Assembly: GCA_036656615.1 (NCBI GenBank)
Contig: JAVXHY010000002.1
Span: forward strand, 114,337 to 178,336
Length of the DNA: 64,000 nucleotides
Direction: 5' to 3'
Origin: CAUPWF01 sp036656615
GTDB taxonomy: Bacteria > Bacillota > Clostridia > Lachnospirales > Lachnospiraceae
This document shows positions 44,871 to 54,255 of the stretch, piece after piece. The position numbers were made by a program, and so were the translations under genes. The notes below the pieces were generated by a model. It saw only the letters and a list, made by a program, of their open reading frames with translations. It ran no database searches and was not told the DNA's origin. The stretch's first letter is position 1, and every line of letters starts with the position of its first letter.

Positions 44871-47800
44871 TTAGCTCATAATCTTTAAGGTACTTCCTTT
44901 TATACTTTTATATACCATGATTTTCCGTTCGATCCGTTCTTTTAGTTCATGAACATGAGAAATTATTCCAACCATTTTATCTCCATCTGACAACTGTATG
45001 AGAACCTGAATCGCTAATTCCAATGAATCACTATCAAGGGTGCCAAAGCCTTCATCTATAAATAATGCATCCACTTCCACTCCCCCGCTAAATTTCTGTA
45101 TCACATCCGACATGCCAAGTGCCAGCGATAAGGCAGCTTTAAATGATTCTCCTCCAGACAGAGAGTTAACCGGAAGTACCTTCCCTGTATAATAATCCAT
45201 AACATCTAGATCTAATCCCGTATTTTTCCTTTGATCCTTTGCACCGTCTTTACAGCGAAGTTCAAACTGTCCATTGGACATTTTAACAAATCTTTTGTTT
45301 GCTTCTGTTACAACCATCTGAAAATAGTAGCTTTGCACATAACGTTCCAAATCCACTTTATCCTTGCCTTTCAAATTTCCATTCATTGTTTCCGATAAAA
45401 GCTTGATCTCCAGATATTCTTTTTGTTTCTCTGCCTGAAATTTTTCTCGTTTTGCTACAGCTGCTTCCACCTCGTGATTATGATCTATTCGACTATTTAT
45501 ATCAAGAAACCGTTTATTTATTTTTGATTTTTCTTCCTCCAACACTTTACTTTCCGCTTCTAATTCCTTCATGTCGATATAGCATTGATCTTTTAATAAA
45601 AGCGTTCCCTTACGTATAGATTCCTCTAATTTCAAACAATTGTTTTGCCAAAGTTCAATCTCGTCTTCTAATTGCTTTATTTCTGTTTCCTCCAAATACA
45701 TCTGTTGATATATTTGCTGAGTTGCAAATCCTTGCTTGCTTAATTCCTTCTCAAATTCTTCTTGTTTACGATTCACCTCCTGTTCTAATCCTTCCAGAGT
45801 CTTCTTCTGATTCCTCATGCTTCCCTTTAAACCAGATATGATTTCTTTTCCACTTTCAGTCGCTTGCTTTATCATCTCTTGTCTGTCCATATAATTCTTG
45901 TAAATTTCTTGTTTTTCTTTCCGGACTTCCTCCGCCTGTGCTTTTGTCTCAAAATCAACTCTTTGATGCAGATTCCATATGGTGGTCTGATATTCTAGCT
46001 GTGTGTGTTCCATTGCCTTTCGTTCTGGTTCCATTTGTTGTAATTTCGTCATGAAATCTTGTAATTGCAGTTCTAGTTCTTGTATTCTTTGCTGATGTAA
46101 TAATCGCTGTTTGATGGTATTCTGACAGATTACGATTTCCTTCTGATATTCCTTGATATGTTCCTTAAGTTCTTGTTTCTTATCCCCTAGTAAAAAATCT
46201 ACTTCTTCATATGTAAATGATTGATTCTTAAAAGCACTGGCATAAGCAGTGGATAACGCTTCCATTTGTGATTCTGATTTCTGATTACTTAGAAGCAGTC
46301 CCTGCTCTGCTTTAAGGTAGGACTGTTGGATCTGACCCAGTTGTTTTTTCTTGTTTTCAAGTTCTTCCTTTGTGGGTGCATCTTTTGTTAGAACTGCTTT
46401 TTGGGGGTGATGAACGGAGCCGCAAACTGGACATGGCTCACCCCGCTCTAATCGTTCTGCTAAGATTCCTGCCTGCCCTTCCAAATAACGTTGTTCCTCT
46501 TCTTCTGCCTTCTTCTTTTCTTCTTGATACTGTACTTTCATTTGTTCATAATTCATTTGATTTTTCTTACATTGCTGTTTGGTTTTTACCACCTCTTGAT
46601 AGAGAACCAGCGCTGATTCTACCTGTTCAAGAACATGCTCCGCCTGAAGTTTATTCTTTTCTAAATCTCCTTGTTTTATTTCGACACCTTGTATTTCATT
46701 GGTTTTTTCCAAAAGTTGTGTTTTTTCTTGTTGAAAATTATCTTGTTGCTTCTTCCATTTGTGTTCTTGTTGTTCGTTTGCTTCTATTTCTTTTGTGAGG
46801 GGAAGTAATTTTGCGTTCCATGCTTCTATTTCTGCAAAAAGTGGAAGTTGTCCATTTATTTGAATCAATTCTTTTTGGAGCTCATCCATTTCCTCTTTTT
46901 TTTCTTCTAATTTCTTTTGTAACAATTCTTGACTCATCTGTTTTTTTATTTGTTCATCTAATTGTATTTGCATTTGATACAATTCTTTTTCCACTTCTTT
47001 TCTTCGTTGAGTGGATTCATTCAACTGTTTTTCCAATGGACGAATATAGAATTGTGCTTTTTTTCCATATGACAGTTTTTCTTTTTTTTCTAGAATTTCT
47101 GGTTGCTTTTTCTGATAGGTGTCATAGTTGTTTTTTTCTTTTTGCAATTCTTCTAATTGCTGATTGACTGATTTAGTCTTGGCACACTTCTGACTATGTA
47201 TTACTATTTGTTTTTCCTTTTCTTCTAGTGCTTCCTTTTGTTCCTTTAATTCTAAAGAATCCATAGATAAAATCATGGATAATAAGGATTTTAATTTATC
47301 GATTTCCTGATTGTGTATTCCATTTTTCAATTCATCTTCCATATCAGAATGATTCGGCACCTTAATACCTGCTAAATATTGCTGAATACTTTTCAGATCA
47401 TCCTGGCATTCATCATGTAGCTGCTTTTCAAGATTTGAAAGCTTTTTCTGTAAATTATAATACAAATAAGTGTCAAATATTTTTCGTAGAATTTCTCCTC
47501 TGTCATCACTTTTAGTATTTAACATTTGTACAAATTCACCTTGCGCGATCATGGATATCTGTTTGAACTGGTTGCGGTCTATTCCTAAGAGGTCTTTGAT
47601 TTCTTCATTTACTTGTTTAAAACCAACAATTGTATTCCCCTGTGGGCATGTCATAGTTGCATTCTTTGGTTCCGAAGTGGTAGTCCCATTCCCAGATACT
47701 TTCTTCTTTGGTCGTTGATATTCTGGATTACGCTCTATGTGATATATATTCCCCTGATGCAAAAAATCCAATTCCACATAAGTTTTTGTCATGGCATCTG

Positions 47801-48011
47801 CATAGCCGCTTCGCAGAGAATCAATTCCTCGAAATCCACCACTTGCTTCCCCATATAATGCAAAAGAAATAGCATCAAAAATAGTAGTTTTTCCAGAACC
47901 GGTATCTCCACTAATCAGAAAAATCCCACTGGTCCCAAGCGTTTCAAAATCAATGGTTTCACTTCCACCAAAAGGACCAAATCCATGTATAACTAATTTC
48001 AAAGGCTTCAC
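44871..48011 (-). CDS. sbcC: Exonuclease SbcC ATPase subunit
   Basis: 1046 residues. Walker A is GDTGSGKTTIFDAISFALYG near the N-terminus. Two long coiled coils flank a zinc hook CPVCGSVHHP. The C-terminal part has signature NSLSGGESFKAALSLALG and Walker B DALFIDEGFGTLD. With SbcD it forms a Rad50/Mre11-type nuclease that opens hairpins and processes breaks. Its ATG overlaps the sbcD stop by four bases. Confidence 0.97.
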   Translation of the reverse strand: MKPLKLVIHGFGPFGGSETIDFETLGTSGIFLISGDTGSGKTTIFDAISFALYGEASGGFRGIDSLRSGYADAMTKTYVELDFLHQGNIYHIERNPEYQRPKKKVSGNGTTTSEPKNATMTCPQGNTIVGFKQVNEEIKDLLGIDRNQFKQISMIAQGEFVQMLNTKSDDRGEILRKIFDTYLYYNLQKKLSNLEKQLHDECQDDLKSIQQYLAGIKVPNHSDMEDELKNGIHNQEIDKLKSLLSMILSMDSLELKEQKEALEEKEKQIVIHSQKCAKTKSVNQQLEELQKEKNNYDTYQKKQPEILEKKEKLSYGKKAQFYIRPLEKQLNESTQRRKEVEKELYQMQIQLDEQIKKQMSQELLQKKLEEKKEEMDELQKELIQINGQLPLFAEIEAWNAKLLPLTKEIEANEQQEHKWKKQQDNFQQEKTQLLEKTNEIQGVEIKQGDLEKNKLQAEHVLEQVESALVLYQEVVKTKQQCKKNQMNYEQMKVQYQEEKKKAEEEEQRYLEGQAGILAERLERGEPCPVCGSVHHPQKAVLTKDAPTKEELENKKKQLGQIQQSYLKAEQGLLLSNQKSESQMEALSTAYASAFKNQSFTYEEVDFLLGDKKQELKEHIKEYQKEIVICQNTIKQRLLHQQRIQELELQLQDFMTKLQQMEPERKAMEHTQLEYQTTIWNLHQRVDFETKAQAEEVRKEKQEIYKNYMDRQEMIKQATESGKEIISGLKGSMRNQKKTLEGLEQEVNRKQEEFEKELSKQGFATQQIYQQMYLEETEIKQLEDEIELWQNNCLKLEESIRKGTLLLKDQCYIDMKELEAESKVLEEEKSKINKRFLDINSRIDHNHEVEAAVAKREKFQAEKQKEYLEIKLLSETMNGNLKGKDKVDLERYVQSYYFQMVVTEANKRFVKMSNGQFELRCKDGAKDQRKNTGLDLDVMDYYTGKVLPVNSLSGGESFKAALSLALGMSDVIQKFSGGVEVDALFIDEGFGTLDSDSLELAIQVLIQLSDGDKMVGIISHVHELKERIERKIMVYKSIKGSTLKIMS

Positions 48012-49150
48012 TGCTTCTCACCTCCTAATATGTCTTGTAATCGTTTTCGTTGTTCCTGGCTTAAGGGCTGATTATTTTGCTTTTCATAAAATTCTTCCAT
48101 CAAATGAAACGGAGTTTTATTCTTCATGTCTTTTACATTTAACTGAATATTTTCATTTGATGCTGTTCTGCTATTTTCAAAATCCAATCTCAAAATATTG
48201 GGATATACACTCCGAAGCTTATCTAATGGTGCAAAAAGTTCTTCCTCATTGGTTAATGTAACTCGCATATAATCTGTAGGATCTCCCTGACTAACATATT
48301 CTTTTTTCACTAACTCTTCTAGAGGTCCCTTAATTGCCCGCATGTCCCGAAATGGTAAAAGTGGTAATAATTCTACCGTAAGATTTCCTTTTTCCTGTAA
48401 CGTAATCATGGTAACCGACTTTTTTTGATTGACTTCAGAAAAAGAATATTTCAAAGGTGACCCTGCATATCGAATACAGGATTCCTGGCTGCCTATGCGC
48501 TGTGCTCCATGCAAATGTCCTAACGCCACATAATCAAATACACGAAATACACTGGCATCCACATTATCTGATCCTCCAATTGTAATAGTCTCAGAATCAC
48601 AGGTTTCCGGCTGTATTCCTGCATTCGTAACAAACTGATGGGCAACGAGTACATTTCTCATTGCTGTATCCACATCACTATGATCAATCACTGCTTTCAC
48701 TGCCTCTTCATAGGTATCGATCTGGCCAAAAAATTCCCGCACATGTCCTGGTTTCATAAAAGGAAGCAAATAAATATTCACAGGTCCAAATGTATCATTT
48801 AAAGTAATCTTTTCTAATGTACCTTTATAAACACCAGTCACATACACTTCTTTTTCCGCCATAATTCTCGCCCCAAAATGCAGCCGTTCGCCTGAATCAT
48901 GATTTCCACTAATGATAAATACAGGCACATGACAATGATTCAAAGCAGTTAGAAAATCATCAAATACACTCACTCCTCTTTCTAATGGAATACTTTTATC
49001 GTAGATGTCACCTGCAATCAATATTCCATCCGGTTTATGTTGCTCCACCATGTCAATTATTTGTTTTAAAATATATGCTTGGTCTTCCAAAAGCGACCTC
49101 TCATGAATTCTTTTTCCTATGTGTAAATCTGCTATATGCAACAGTTTCAT
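48008..49150 (-). CDS. sbcD: Exonuclease SbcD nuclease subunit
   Basis: 380 residues. Metallophosphoesterase motifs are LHIADLHIGKRIHERSLL, LIAGDIYDKSIPLERG and ISGNHDSGERL, then LGHLHGAQRIG. The start at 49150 follows AAGGA; the frame runs 14 codons further without a ribosome site. Coupled to sbcC. Confidence 0.96.
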   Translation of the reverse strand: MKLLHIADLHIGKRIHERSLLEDQAYILKQIIDMVEQHKPDGILIAGDIYDKSIPLERGVSVFDDFLTALNHCHVPVFIISGNHDSGERLHFGARIMAEKEVYVTGVYKGTLEKITLNDTFGPVNIYLLPFMKPGHVREFFGQIDTYEEAVKAVIDHSDVDTAMRNVLVAHQFVTNAGIQPETCDSETITIGGSDNVDASVFRVFDYVALGHLHGAQRIGSQESCIRYAGSPLKYSFSEVNQKKSVTMITLQEKGNLTVELLPLLPFRDMRAIKGPLEELVKKEYVSQGDPTDYMRVTLTNEEELFAPLDKLRSVYPNILRLDFENSRTASNENIQLNVKDMKNKTPFHLMEEFYEKQNNQPLSQEQRKRLQDILGGEKQ

Positions 49151-49285
49151 ATATGTCCTTCTTTCTATAATTCCAAGTATCTTATATTTCATTTATCATA
49201 CCATATTTTATGTGCATATATAAAATATTTCTGTATAAACTTAAACAAAACGATCCATACTATGAAAGAAAAGGATGTAACATCT

Positions 49286-49984
49286 ATGAACCCTATAATT
49301 GGTATAATTATCTGTGGTATCACAGATAAGAAACAATTTGTCAGTGATGCCTATATACAGGCGATCCGCCTTTGTGGTGGAATTCCTTTGATTCTTCCTC
49401 TCACAAAGTCAACAACTGCACTTACTACCTACGCAAAGTTATGTGATGGTTTTCTTTTTTGTGGTGGTGCCGATATTACCCCCCTCCTCTTTGGGGAAGA
49501 ACCAGCAAAAGGAATTGGAAAGACCAACGTAACTCTTGATTTATTTCAAATACGTCTTATGAAACAAGCCCTTAGCACTCATAAGCCCATACTAGGTATA
49601 TGCCGTGGAATGCAGGTTCTAAATGTAGCCTGTGGCGGCAGCATACTACAAGATCTTAATTTAGAAACTAATACTTCTTTGAATCACATGCAGACCTCTA
49701 TTTCTAGAAAGGATATAAGCCACAAAGTATTTCTTTCCCATGGTACTCTTTTATCCAAAATTCTAGGTCGTTTTGCCTACACCAACAGCTATCATCATCA
49801 AGCAATCAAAGAACTCGGAAATCACTTGATTGTTTCCGGTCTTGCCTCAGATGATACAATAGAAGCAATTGAAATACCGAATGCACCTTTTGTCGTAGGT
49901 GTTCAATGGCATCCGGAATGTATGATACAAAATACACCTCGAATGAAAGATATATTTATTCATTTTATTCAATCCAGTCGATAG
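49286..49984 (+). CDS. Class I glutamine amidotransferase, gamma-glutamyl-GABA hydrolase-like (peptidase C26)
   Basis: 232 residues. The nucleophile Cys is in GICRGMQVLNVACGGSILQDL, and the histidine and glutamate are in VGVQWHPE. An N-terminal IGIIICG and DGFLFCGGADITPLLFGEEP complete the family pattern. Members hydrolyse gamma-glutamyl bonds, for example in polyamine breakdown. No puu genes are near, so the substrate is open. The ATG at 49286 follows AAAGGA; an upstream in-frame ATG at 49262 is weaker. Confidence 0.9.
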   Translation: MNPIIGIIICGITDKKQFVSDAYIQAIRLCGGIPLILPLTKSTTALTTYAKLCDGFLFCGGADITPLLFGEEPAKGIGKTNVTLDLFQIRLMKQALSTHKPILGICRGMQVLNVACGGSILQDLNLETNTSLNHMQTSISRKDISHKVFLSHGTLLSKILGRFAYTNSYHHQAIKELGNHLIVSGLASDDTIEAIEIPNAPFVVGVQWHPECMIQNTPRMKDIFIHFIQSSR

Positions 49985-50064
49985 TATTAGCCATTCGCCT
50001 TATTTTATGGTATAGTATATGCGGACTTTCATGTCCAATTTACGATAAATAAGGAGCAATATGT

Positions 50065-51627
50065 ATGAGTATTTTAAATGTAGAACACTTATCTCACGGA
50101 TTTGGTGACCGTGCTATTTTCCAAGATGTGTCTTTTCGTTTATTAAAAGGTGAACACATTGGGTTAGTTGGCGCTAATGGCGAAGGAAAATCCACCTTTA
50201 TGAATGTGGTGACCGGTAAATTACAGCCGGATGAAGGAAAAGTAGAATGGTCTAAAAATGTACGTGTCGGATACTTAGACCAGCATACCGTATTGAATAA
50301 AGGTCTCACTATTGAAGATGTATTGAAATCTGCCTTTGCTTATCTATTTGATATGGAAGATAAGATGAATACAATTTGTGATTCTTTGGGTGATGCAGCT
50401 CCTGAAAAAATGGAAATCATGATGGAAGAATTAGGAACTATTCAAGATACACTTACCCTTCATGATTTCTATGTCATAGATGCTAAGGTAGAAGAAATTG
50501 CAAGGGCATTAGGTCTTTTGGATATTGGGCTGCAAAAGGATGTAACTGATTTAAGTGGCGGTCAGCGAACCAAGGTATTATTAGCCAAACTTTTACTGGA
50601 AAAACCGGATATTTTACTTTTGGATGAGCCAACAAATTATCTAGATGAATTACATATTGAGTGGCTAAAAAGATATCTAAATGATTATGAAAATGCATTT
50701 ATACTAATTTCTCATGATATTCCATTTATTAACAGTGTAGTGAATATCATTTATCATATGGAAAATCAGGCATTAAACCGTTATGTTGGAGATTATGACA
50801 AATTTCAAGAAATATACCAAGTACAAAAAGGACAGCTAGAGTCCGCATACAAACGTCAACAGCAAGAAATTGGTGATTTAAAGGATTTTGTTGCTCGTAA
50901 CAAAGCGAGAGTTTCTACGCGAAATATGGCGATGTCACGTCAAAAGAAATTAGATAAAATGGATGTGATTACTTTAGCTGCTGATCGTCCAAAACCGGAG
51001 TTTCATTTTAAAACTGGACGAACCCCTGGAAAATATATCTTTGAAACAAAGGATTTTATTATTGGATATGACAAAAAAGATCCACTTTCCAGACCTCTTA
51101 CACTTTCCTTAGAGCGAGGACATAAAATAGCATTAATTGGTGCCAACGGAATTGGTAAAACAACCCTTCTTAAAAGCATTCTTGGATTTATTCCACCTTT
51201 ATCCGGTTCTTGTGAGTTAGGAGAAAATCTGCAAATCGGTTACTTTGAACAAGAAATGAAAGCGGAGAATAAAAATTCTTGTATTCAAGAAATTTGGGAT
51301 GAATTCCCCTCTTATACTCAATATGAAGTGCGCTCTGCTTTAGCTAAATGTGGTCTCACTACCAAACACATTGAAAGCTTGATTCGCGTCCTAAGTGGTG
51401 GGGAACAAGCAAAAGTTCGTTTGTGCAAGTTGATTAATCGAGAAACAAATATTTTACTGTTAGATGAACCAACCAATCATTTAGATGTAGATGCCAAAGC
51501 AGAGCTAAAGAGATCTCTTCAGGCATATAAAGGTAGCATACTATTGATTTGTCATGAACCTGAATTCTATCAGGACATTGTATCTGATACGTGGGACTGT
51601 TCTAAATGGACCACGAAAATATTGTAA
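50065..51627 (+). CDS. ABC-F family ATPase
   Basis: 520 residues with two ATP-binding cassettes and no membrane segments. Cassette 1 has GANGEGKST and LSGGQRTKVLLAKLLLEKPDILLLDEPTN. Cassette 2 has GANGIGKTT and LSGGEQAKVRLCKLI with LLLDEPTNHLD. A helical linker lies between. ABC-F proteins bind the ribosomal E site and act in translation or antibiotic protection. The subgroup is not clear; it looks like a housekeeping member. AAGGAG precedes the ATG. Confidence 0.93.
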   Translation: MSILNVEHLSHGFGDRAIFQDVSFRLLKGEHIGLVGANGEGKSTFMNVVTGKLQPDEGKVEWSKNVRVGYLDQHTVLNKGLTIEDVLKSAFAYLFDMEDKMNTICDSLGDAAPEKMEIMMEELGTIQDTLTLHDFYVIDAKVEEIARALGLLDIGLQKDVTDLSGGQRTKVLLAKLLLEKPDILLLDEPTNYLDELHIEWLKRYLNDYENAFILISHDIPFINSVVNIIYHMENQALNRYVGDYDKFQEIYQVQKGQLESAYKRQQQEIGDLKDFVARNKARVSTRNMAMSRQKKLDKMDVITLAADRPKPEFHFKTGRTPGKYIFETKDFIIGYDKKDPLSRPLTLSLERGHKIALIGANGIGKTTLLKSILGFIPPLSGSCELGENLQIGYFEQEMKAENKNSCIQEIWDEFPSYTQYEVRSALAKCGLTTKHIESLIRVLSGGEQAKVRLCKLINRETNILLLDEPTNHLDVDAKAELKRSLQAYKGSILLICHEPEFYQDIVSDTWDCSKWTTKIL

Positions 51628-51656
51628 CAATACAGTCAGAATTGTTACAATATTTT
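51616..51656. terminator. Terminator between the ABC-F gene and the DUF1667 gene
   Basis: A perfect 16-base inverted repeat (AAAATATTGTAACAAT) with a nine-base loop overlaps the ABC-F stop codon and can serve both convergent genes. Confidence 0.85.
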
Positions 51657-51712
51657 ATTTTGTATGCTATTTGCAATGATTTCTTGTTGTTTTTGGTACA
51701 AGGGCTGCAACT

Positions 51713-52102
51713 TTATGGATTTGGATTCGAATTTCCTTTTTTATATTCTCTTTTTAATAGGTCACTGGTTACGATCACGTTGGCCGTTAATCCCAATACA
51801 TGAGGTATTACTACTTCTCCCTTTCCTACTACTTCCTTTATAACTACTTGGTTGATTTCCTGCATTACTTGAAATATCAATTCTTTTGGTATATCCTCAG
51901 ACACACGAACCGGCAGAACCGGAATATTGGGAAAGGATGTTTTTACTGTAGAACATATAGTACGCATAGGATGAGTCATTTCAGCGACAGCAAAAACTTG
52001 TCCCCGTTTGCATTTATTTCCTGACACGATCCATTGTTCTTCTTTTTTTTCTACTTTCATCTTACAACCATTTGGACACACAATGCAAATTAATTCCCGC
52101 AT
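51713..52102 (-). CDS. DUF1667 protein
   Basis: 129 residues. It starts MRELICIVCPNGCKMKVE and has a second cysteine in GNKCKRGQVFAVAEMTHPMRTICSTV, the DUF1667 pattern. These proteins usually lie beside a glycerol-3-phosphate dehydrogenase-like FAD oxidoreductase pair and may carry a metal or Fe-S centre. Here no such oxidoreductase is next to it, so it stands alone. Function unknown. Confidence 0.88.
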   Translation of the reverse strand: MRELICIVCPNGCKMKVEKKEEQWIVSGNKCKRGQVFAVAEMTHPMRTICSTVKTSFPNIPVLPVRVSEDIPKELIFQVMQEINQVVIKEVVGKGEVVIPHVLGLTANVIVTSDLLKREYKKGNSNPNP

Positions 52103-52166
52103 ATACTTCCTCCTCTATAGAGATAGATACTTTCGATTCTTTCTTTACTTTAAATGGATTAAGTGA

Positions 52167-52805
52167 CTATAAAACTGCAAAGGATTCCACATAGTCGTCA
52201 CAAAGAGCCACAATACGTTCCTTGTCTACCTTTTCCCAAGCATCATAAACACCTACTGTATAAAATCCTGCCTGTTTTGCCGTCTCCATTGCATACCAGG
52301 CATCTTCAAATACAGCTGCTTCTTCTATCGTCCCATGTAAATGTTTCAATGCCAAATGATAAATATCCGGCTGATGCTTTCCTACTCCAGAATCCCCACA
52401 GTCTATAATCTCTGTAAAATATGTTAAAATATCCAATCGCTTTAAAGCCATAATAGCTAAGTGCTTGCTTGTTGCAGTAGCGATACACATTTGCACCCCT
52501 TTCTGATTCAAGGCCTGAAGATATTCCTTCACACCCTCTTTTAAGAGAACACTCTTTTTGTAAGCAGATTCAATCATTTCATTTACACCTTCTATAATCT
52601 CTGTGACACTGCCTCTGATACCGTATTGCTCCTGAAAATACTCTGCTGATTCCTCCATTGACATAGGCTGTATCACTTGCTCTAAGTTGTCAAAAGGCTG
52701 TTTCCCCTGAGCAATTAAATAATCCCTTCCAAGATTTCTCCACATCTGCATAGAATCCAACAATGTTCCATCCATGTCAAAAATTGCATATTTAAAGTTT
52801 TTCAA
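52167..52805 (-). CDS. HAD-superfamily hydrolase in the thiamine operon
   Basis: 212 residues, beta-phosphoglucomutase-like subfamily. Motif I is FDMDGTLLDSMQMW, motif II lies in IATATSKHLA, and motif IV is in VFEDAWYAMETAKQAGF. The start overlaps the thiM stop by 14 bases, so it is translated together with the thiamine salvage genes. A role as a phosphatase in thiamine or hydroxymethylpyrimidine metabolism is plausible but inferred from place only. Confidence 0.88.
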   Translation of the reverse strand: MKNFKYAIFDMDGTLLDSMQMWRNLGRDYLIAQGKQPFDNLEQVIQPMSMEESAEYFQEQYGIRGSVTEIIEGVNEMIESAYKKSVLLKEGVKEYLQALNQKGVQMCIATATSKHLAIMALKRLDILTYFTEIIDCGDSGVGKHQPDIYHLALKHLHGTIEEAAVFEDAWYAMETAKQAGFYTVGVYDAWEKVDKERIVALCDDYVESFAVL

Positions 52806-53607
52806 TGCACATTCCCCCTTGTAATTTTTCCCAAGTCATGAGACTAACTTCGTCCATCATATGCATACGAAAGGTCATGGTTCCACCTTGATTTTGAATG
52901 GTTTTTCCATATGCTTTTTCTCCACTGATTCCCATGGTTACCACTGCCATCAAAGATGCCATTAATAAATCATCTGGGTTTCCTGCACAAAATGCCCCAA
53001 TCAGCGCTGTAGACATACATCCTGATCCTGTGATTTTAGGCATCATTTCATGTCCATTTCTGACCAAATAAGTTGTTATTCCATCTGTTATAATATCAAT
53101 AGGACCAGATATTACAATGATATTTTGCATTTTCTTGCTTAAGTTTACTGCCATCTGTGCAATTTCTTTGACATTATGTTCTGATATTTGATCTCCTGCC
53201 CCTGCGTCTACACCTTTACTTTGACTATAACCAGTTGCAATTTGTTTGATTTCCGATACATTTCCCCGAACAACATCCAAATGTGCTTCTGAAGAAATAC
53301 GTGCAAATACATCCTTTCTAAGTTGGGATGCCCCTACTCCTACCGGATCAAATACTACTGGATGACTTACCTGATTGCTCTTCTTTGCTGCCAGTATCAT
53401 TGCTTCTACATCACTTACTGTCCCCATATTTAATACTAGACTATTACTACACGCTGTGATATCTTCCACTTCTTCCGGGTGGGATGCCATGGTTGGGGAT
53501 GCTCCACAAGCCAGGATTATATTTGCACAATCATTTACCGTTACAAAGTTCGTAATACAATGTACGATAGGATTTAATTTTTTTATATTTTCTAAGATTT
53601 GTTCCAT
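52792..53607 (-). CDS. thiM: Hydroxyethylthiazole kinase
   Basis: 271 residues. Landmarks are NPIVHCITNFVTVNDCANIILACGASPTMA, VFDPVGVGASQLR and GSGCMSTALIGAFCA. It phosphorylates salvaged hydroxyethylthiazole to feed ThiE. It follows thiW by nine bases and is coupled to a HAD gene downstream. Confidence 0.97.
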   Translation of the reverse strand: MEQILENIKKLNPIVHCITNFVTVNDCANIILACGASPTMASHPEEVEDITACSNSLVLNMGTVSDVEAMILAAKKSNQVSHPVVFDPVGVGASQLRKDVFARISSEAHLDVVRGNVSEIKQIATGYSQSKGVDAGAGDQISEHNVKEIAQMAVNLSKKMQNIIVISGPIDIITDGITTYLVRNGHEMMPKITGSGCMSTALIGAFCAGNPDDLLMASLMAVVTMGISGEKAYGKTIQNQGGTMTFRMHMMDEVSLMTWEKLQGGMCIEKL

Positions 53608-53616
53608 TTTTTCCTC

Positions 53617-54123
53617 CTAATTCTCTTGCAGCATGGTTTGATATTTATGTAAAAGTTTGGATTTCTCCAACACCTTAATAAGTAAGTACCCCATCATAGC
53701 ACCCATAAAGGAAGCCGGAATGAAAAATGGTACATAAGTAAATATGGATGTGTCTGGCAAGCCATAGAATATCTTCATAACTGGGAATGCCAATATGGCA
53801 CTTAGAATACCCGTTCCAATGACTTCTCCAATGACTGCTGCAATAGGTGTCTTGAATTTTCTATACATCAGTCCAGCAAGTAATGCTCCTACCACACCTC
53901 CAATCACTGCCAGAATACTGCGTCCATTTAGAATCATCCGCATAATGCCAATCACCAGCGCCGTTAAAAAGGATCCTACCGGTCCTAAAAATACTGCTGC
54001 AATTACATTAATCATATGCTGAAATGGTGCCATTCTTGGAAAAGATACAAAGGTACTCAATACATACCCCATACATACTAACATAGCCGCAAAAACTTGT
54101 TTCTTTAAATTCATCTTCTTCAT
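53617..54123 (-). CDS. thiW: ThiW, predicted thiazole ECF transporter S component
   Basis: 168 residues with about five membrane segments. The family pattern includes FVSFPRMAPFQHMINVIAAVFLGPVGSFLTALVIGIMRM. ThiW is the substrate-binding subunit of an energy-coupling transporter, predicted for hydroxyethylthiazole. The start at 54123 follows AAAGGAG; the open frame extends 39 codons upstream without support. The gene pairs with thiM, as usual. Confidence 0.93.
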   Translation of the reverse strand: MKKMNLKKQVFAAMLVCMGYVLSTFVSFPRMAPFQHMINVIAAVFLGPVGSFLTALVIGIMRMILNGRSILAVIGGVVGALLAGLMYRKFKTPIAAVIGEVIGTGILSAILAFPVMKIFYGLPDTSIFTYVPFFIPASFMGAMMGYLLIKVLEKSKLLHKYQTMLQEN

Positions 54124-54157
54124 GTTTCTATTCTCCTTTGTATTAATCTGCCATGCG

Positions 54158-54213
54158 AAAAAGAGCACCAAAAGCAGATGTACCCGCGGTGGTGCACCCC
54201 TTTTTATGCTCTT
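54158..54213 (-). terminator. Hairpin with T tract between thiD and thiW
   Basis: On the minus strand AAGAGCA pairs with TGCTCTT, with inner AAAAG/CTTTT pairs and a GC-rich centre (GGGGTGCACCACCGCGGG), followed by TTTTT. It may reduce or regulate read-through from thiED into thiWM. The centre recalls a T-box sequence but is not a clear match. Confidence 0.55.
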
Positions 54214-54255
54214 CACACAAAAGTTACGTATTTTATTCAATTGTCATATGATAGG

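Noticed and set aside
46370..47858. Several plus-strand open frames over sbcC
   Set aside because: They are reverse-strand shadows of the long coiled-coil gene, rich in Leu/Phe/Ser from antisense Lys/Glu codons.
54158..54213. T-box riboswitch before thiW
   Set aside because: The central GC-rich word is T-box-like but lacks a clear TGGN bulge, and the interval is too short for the specifier stem.
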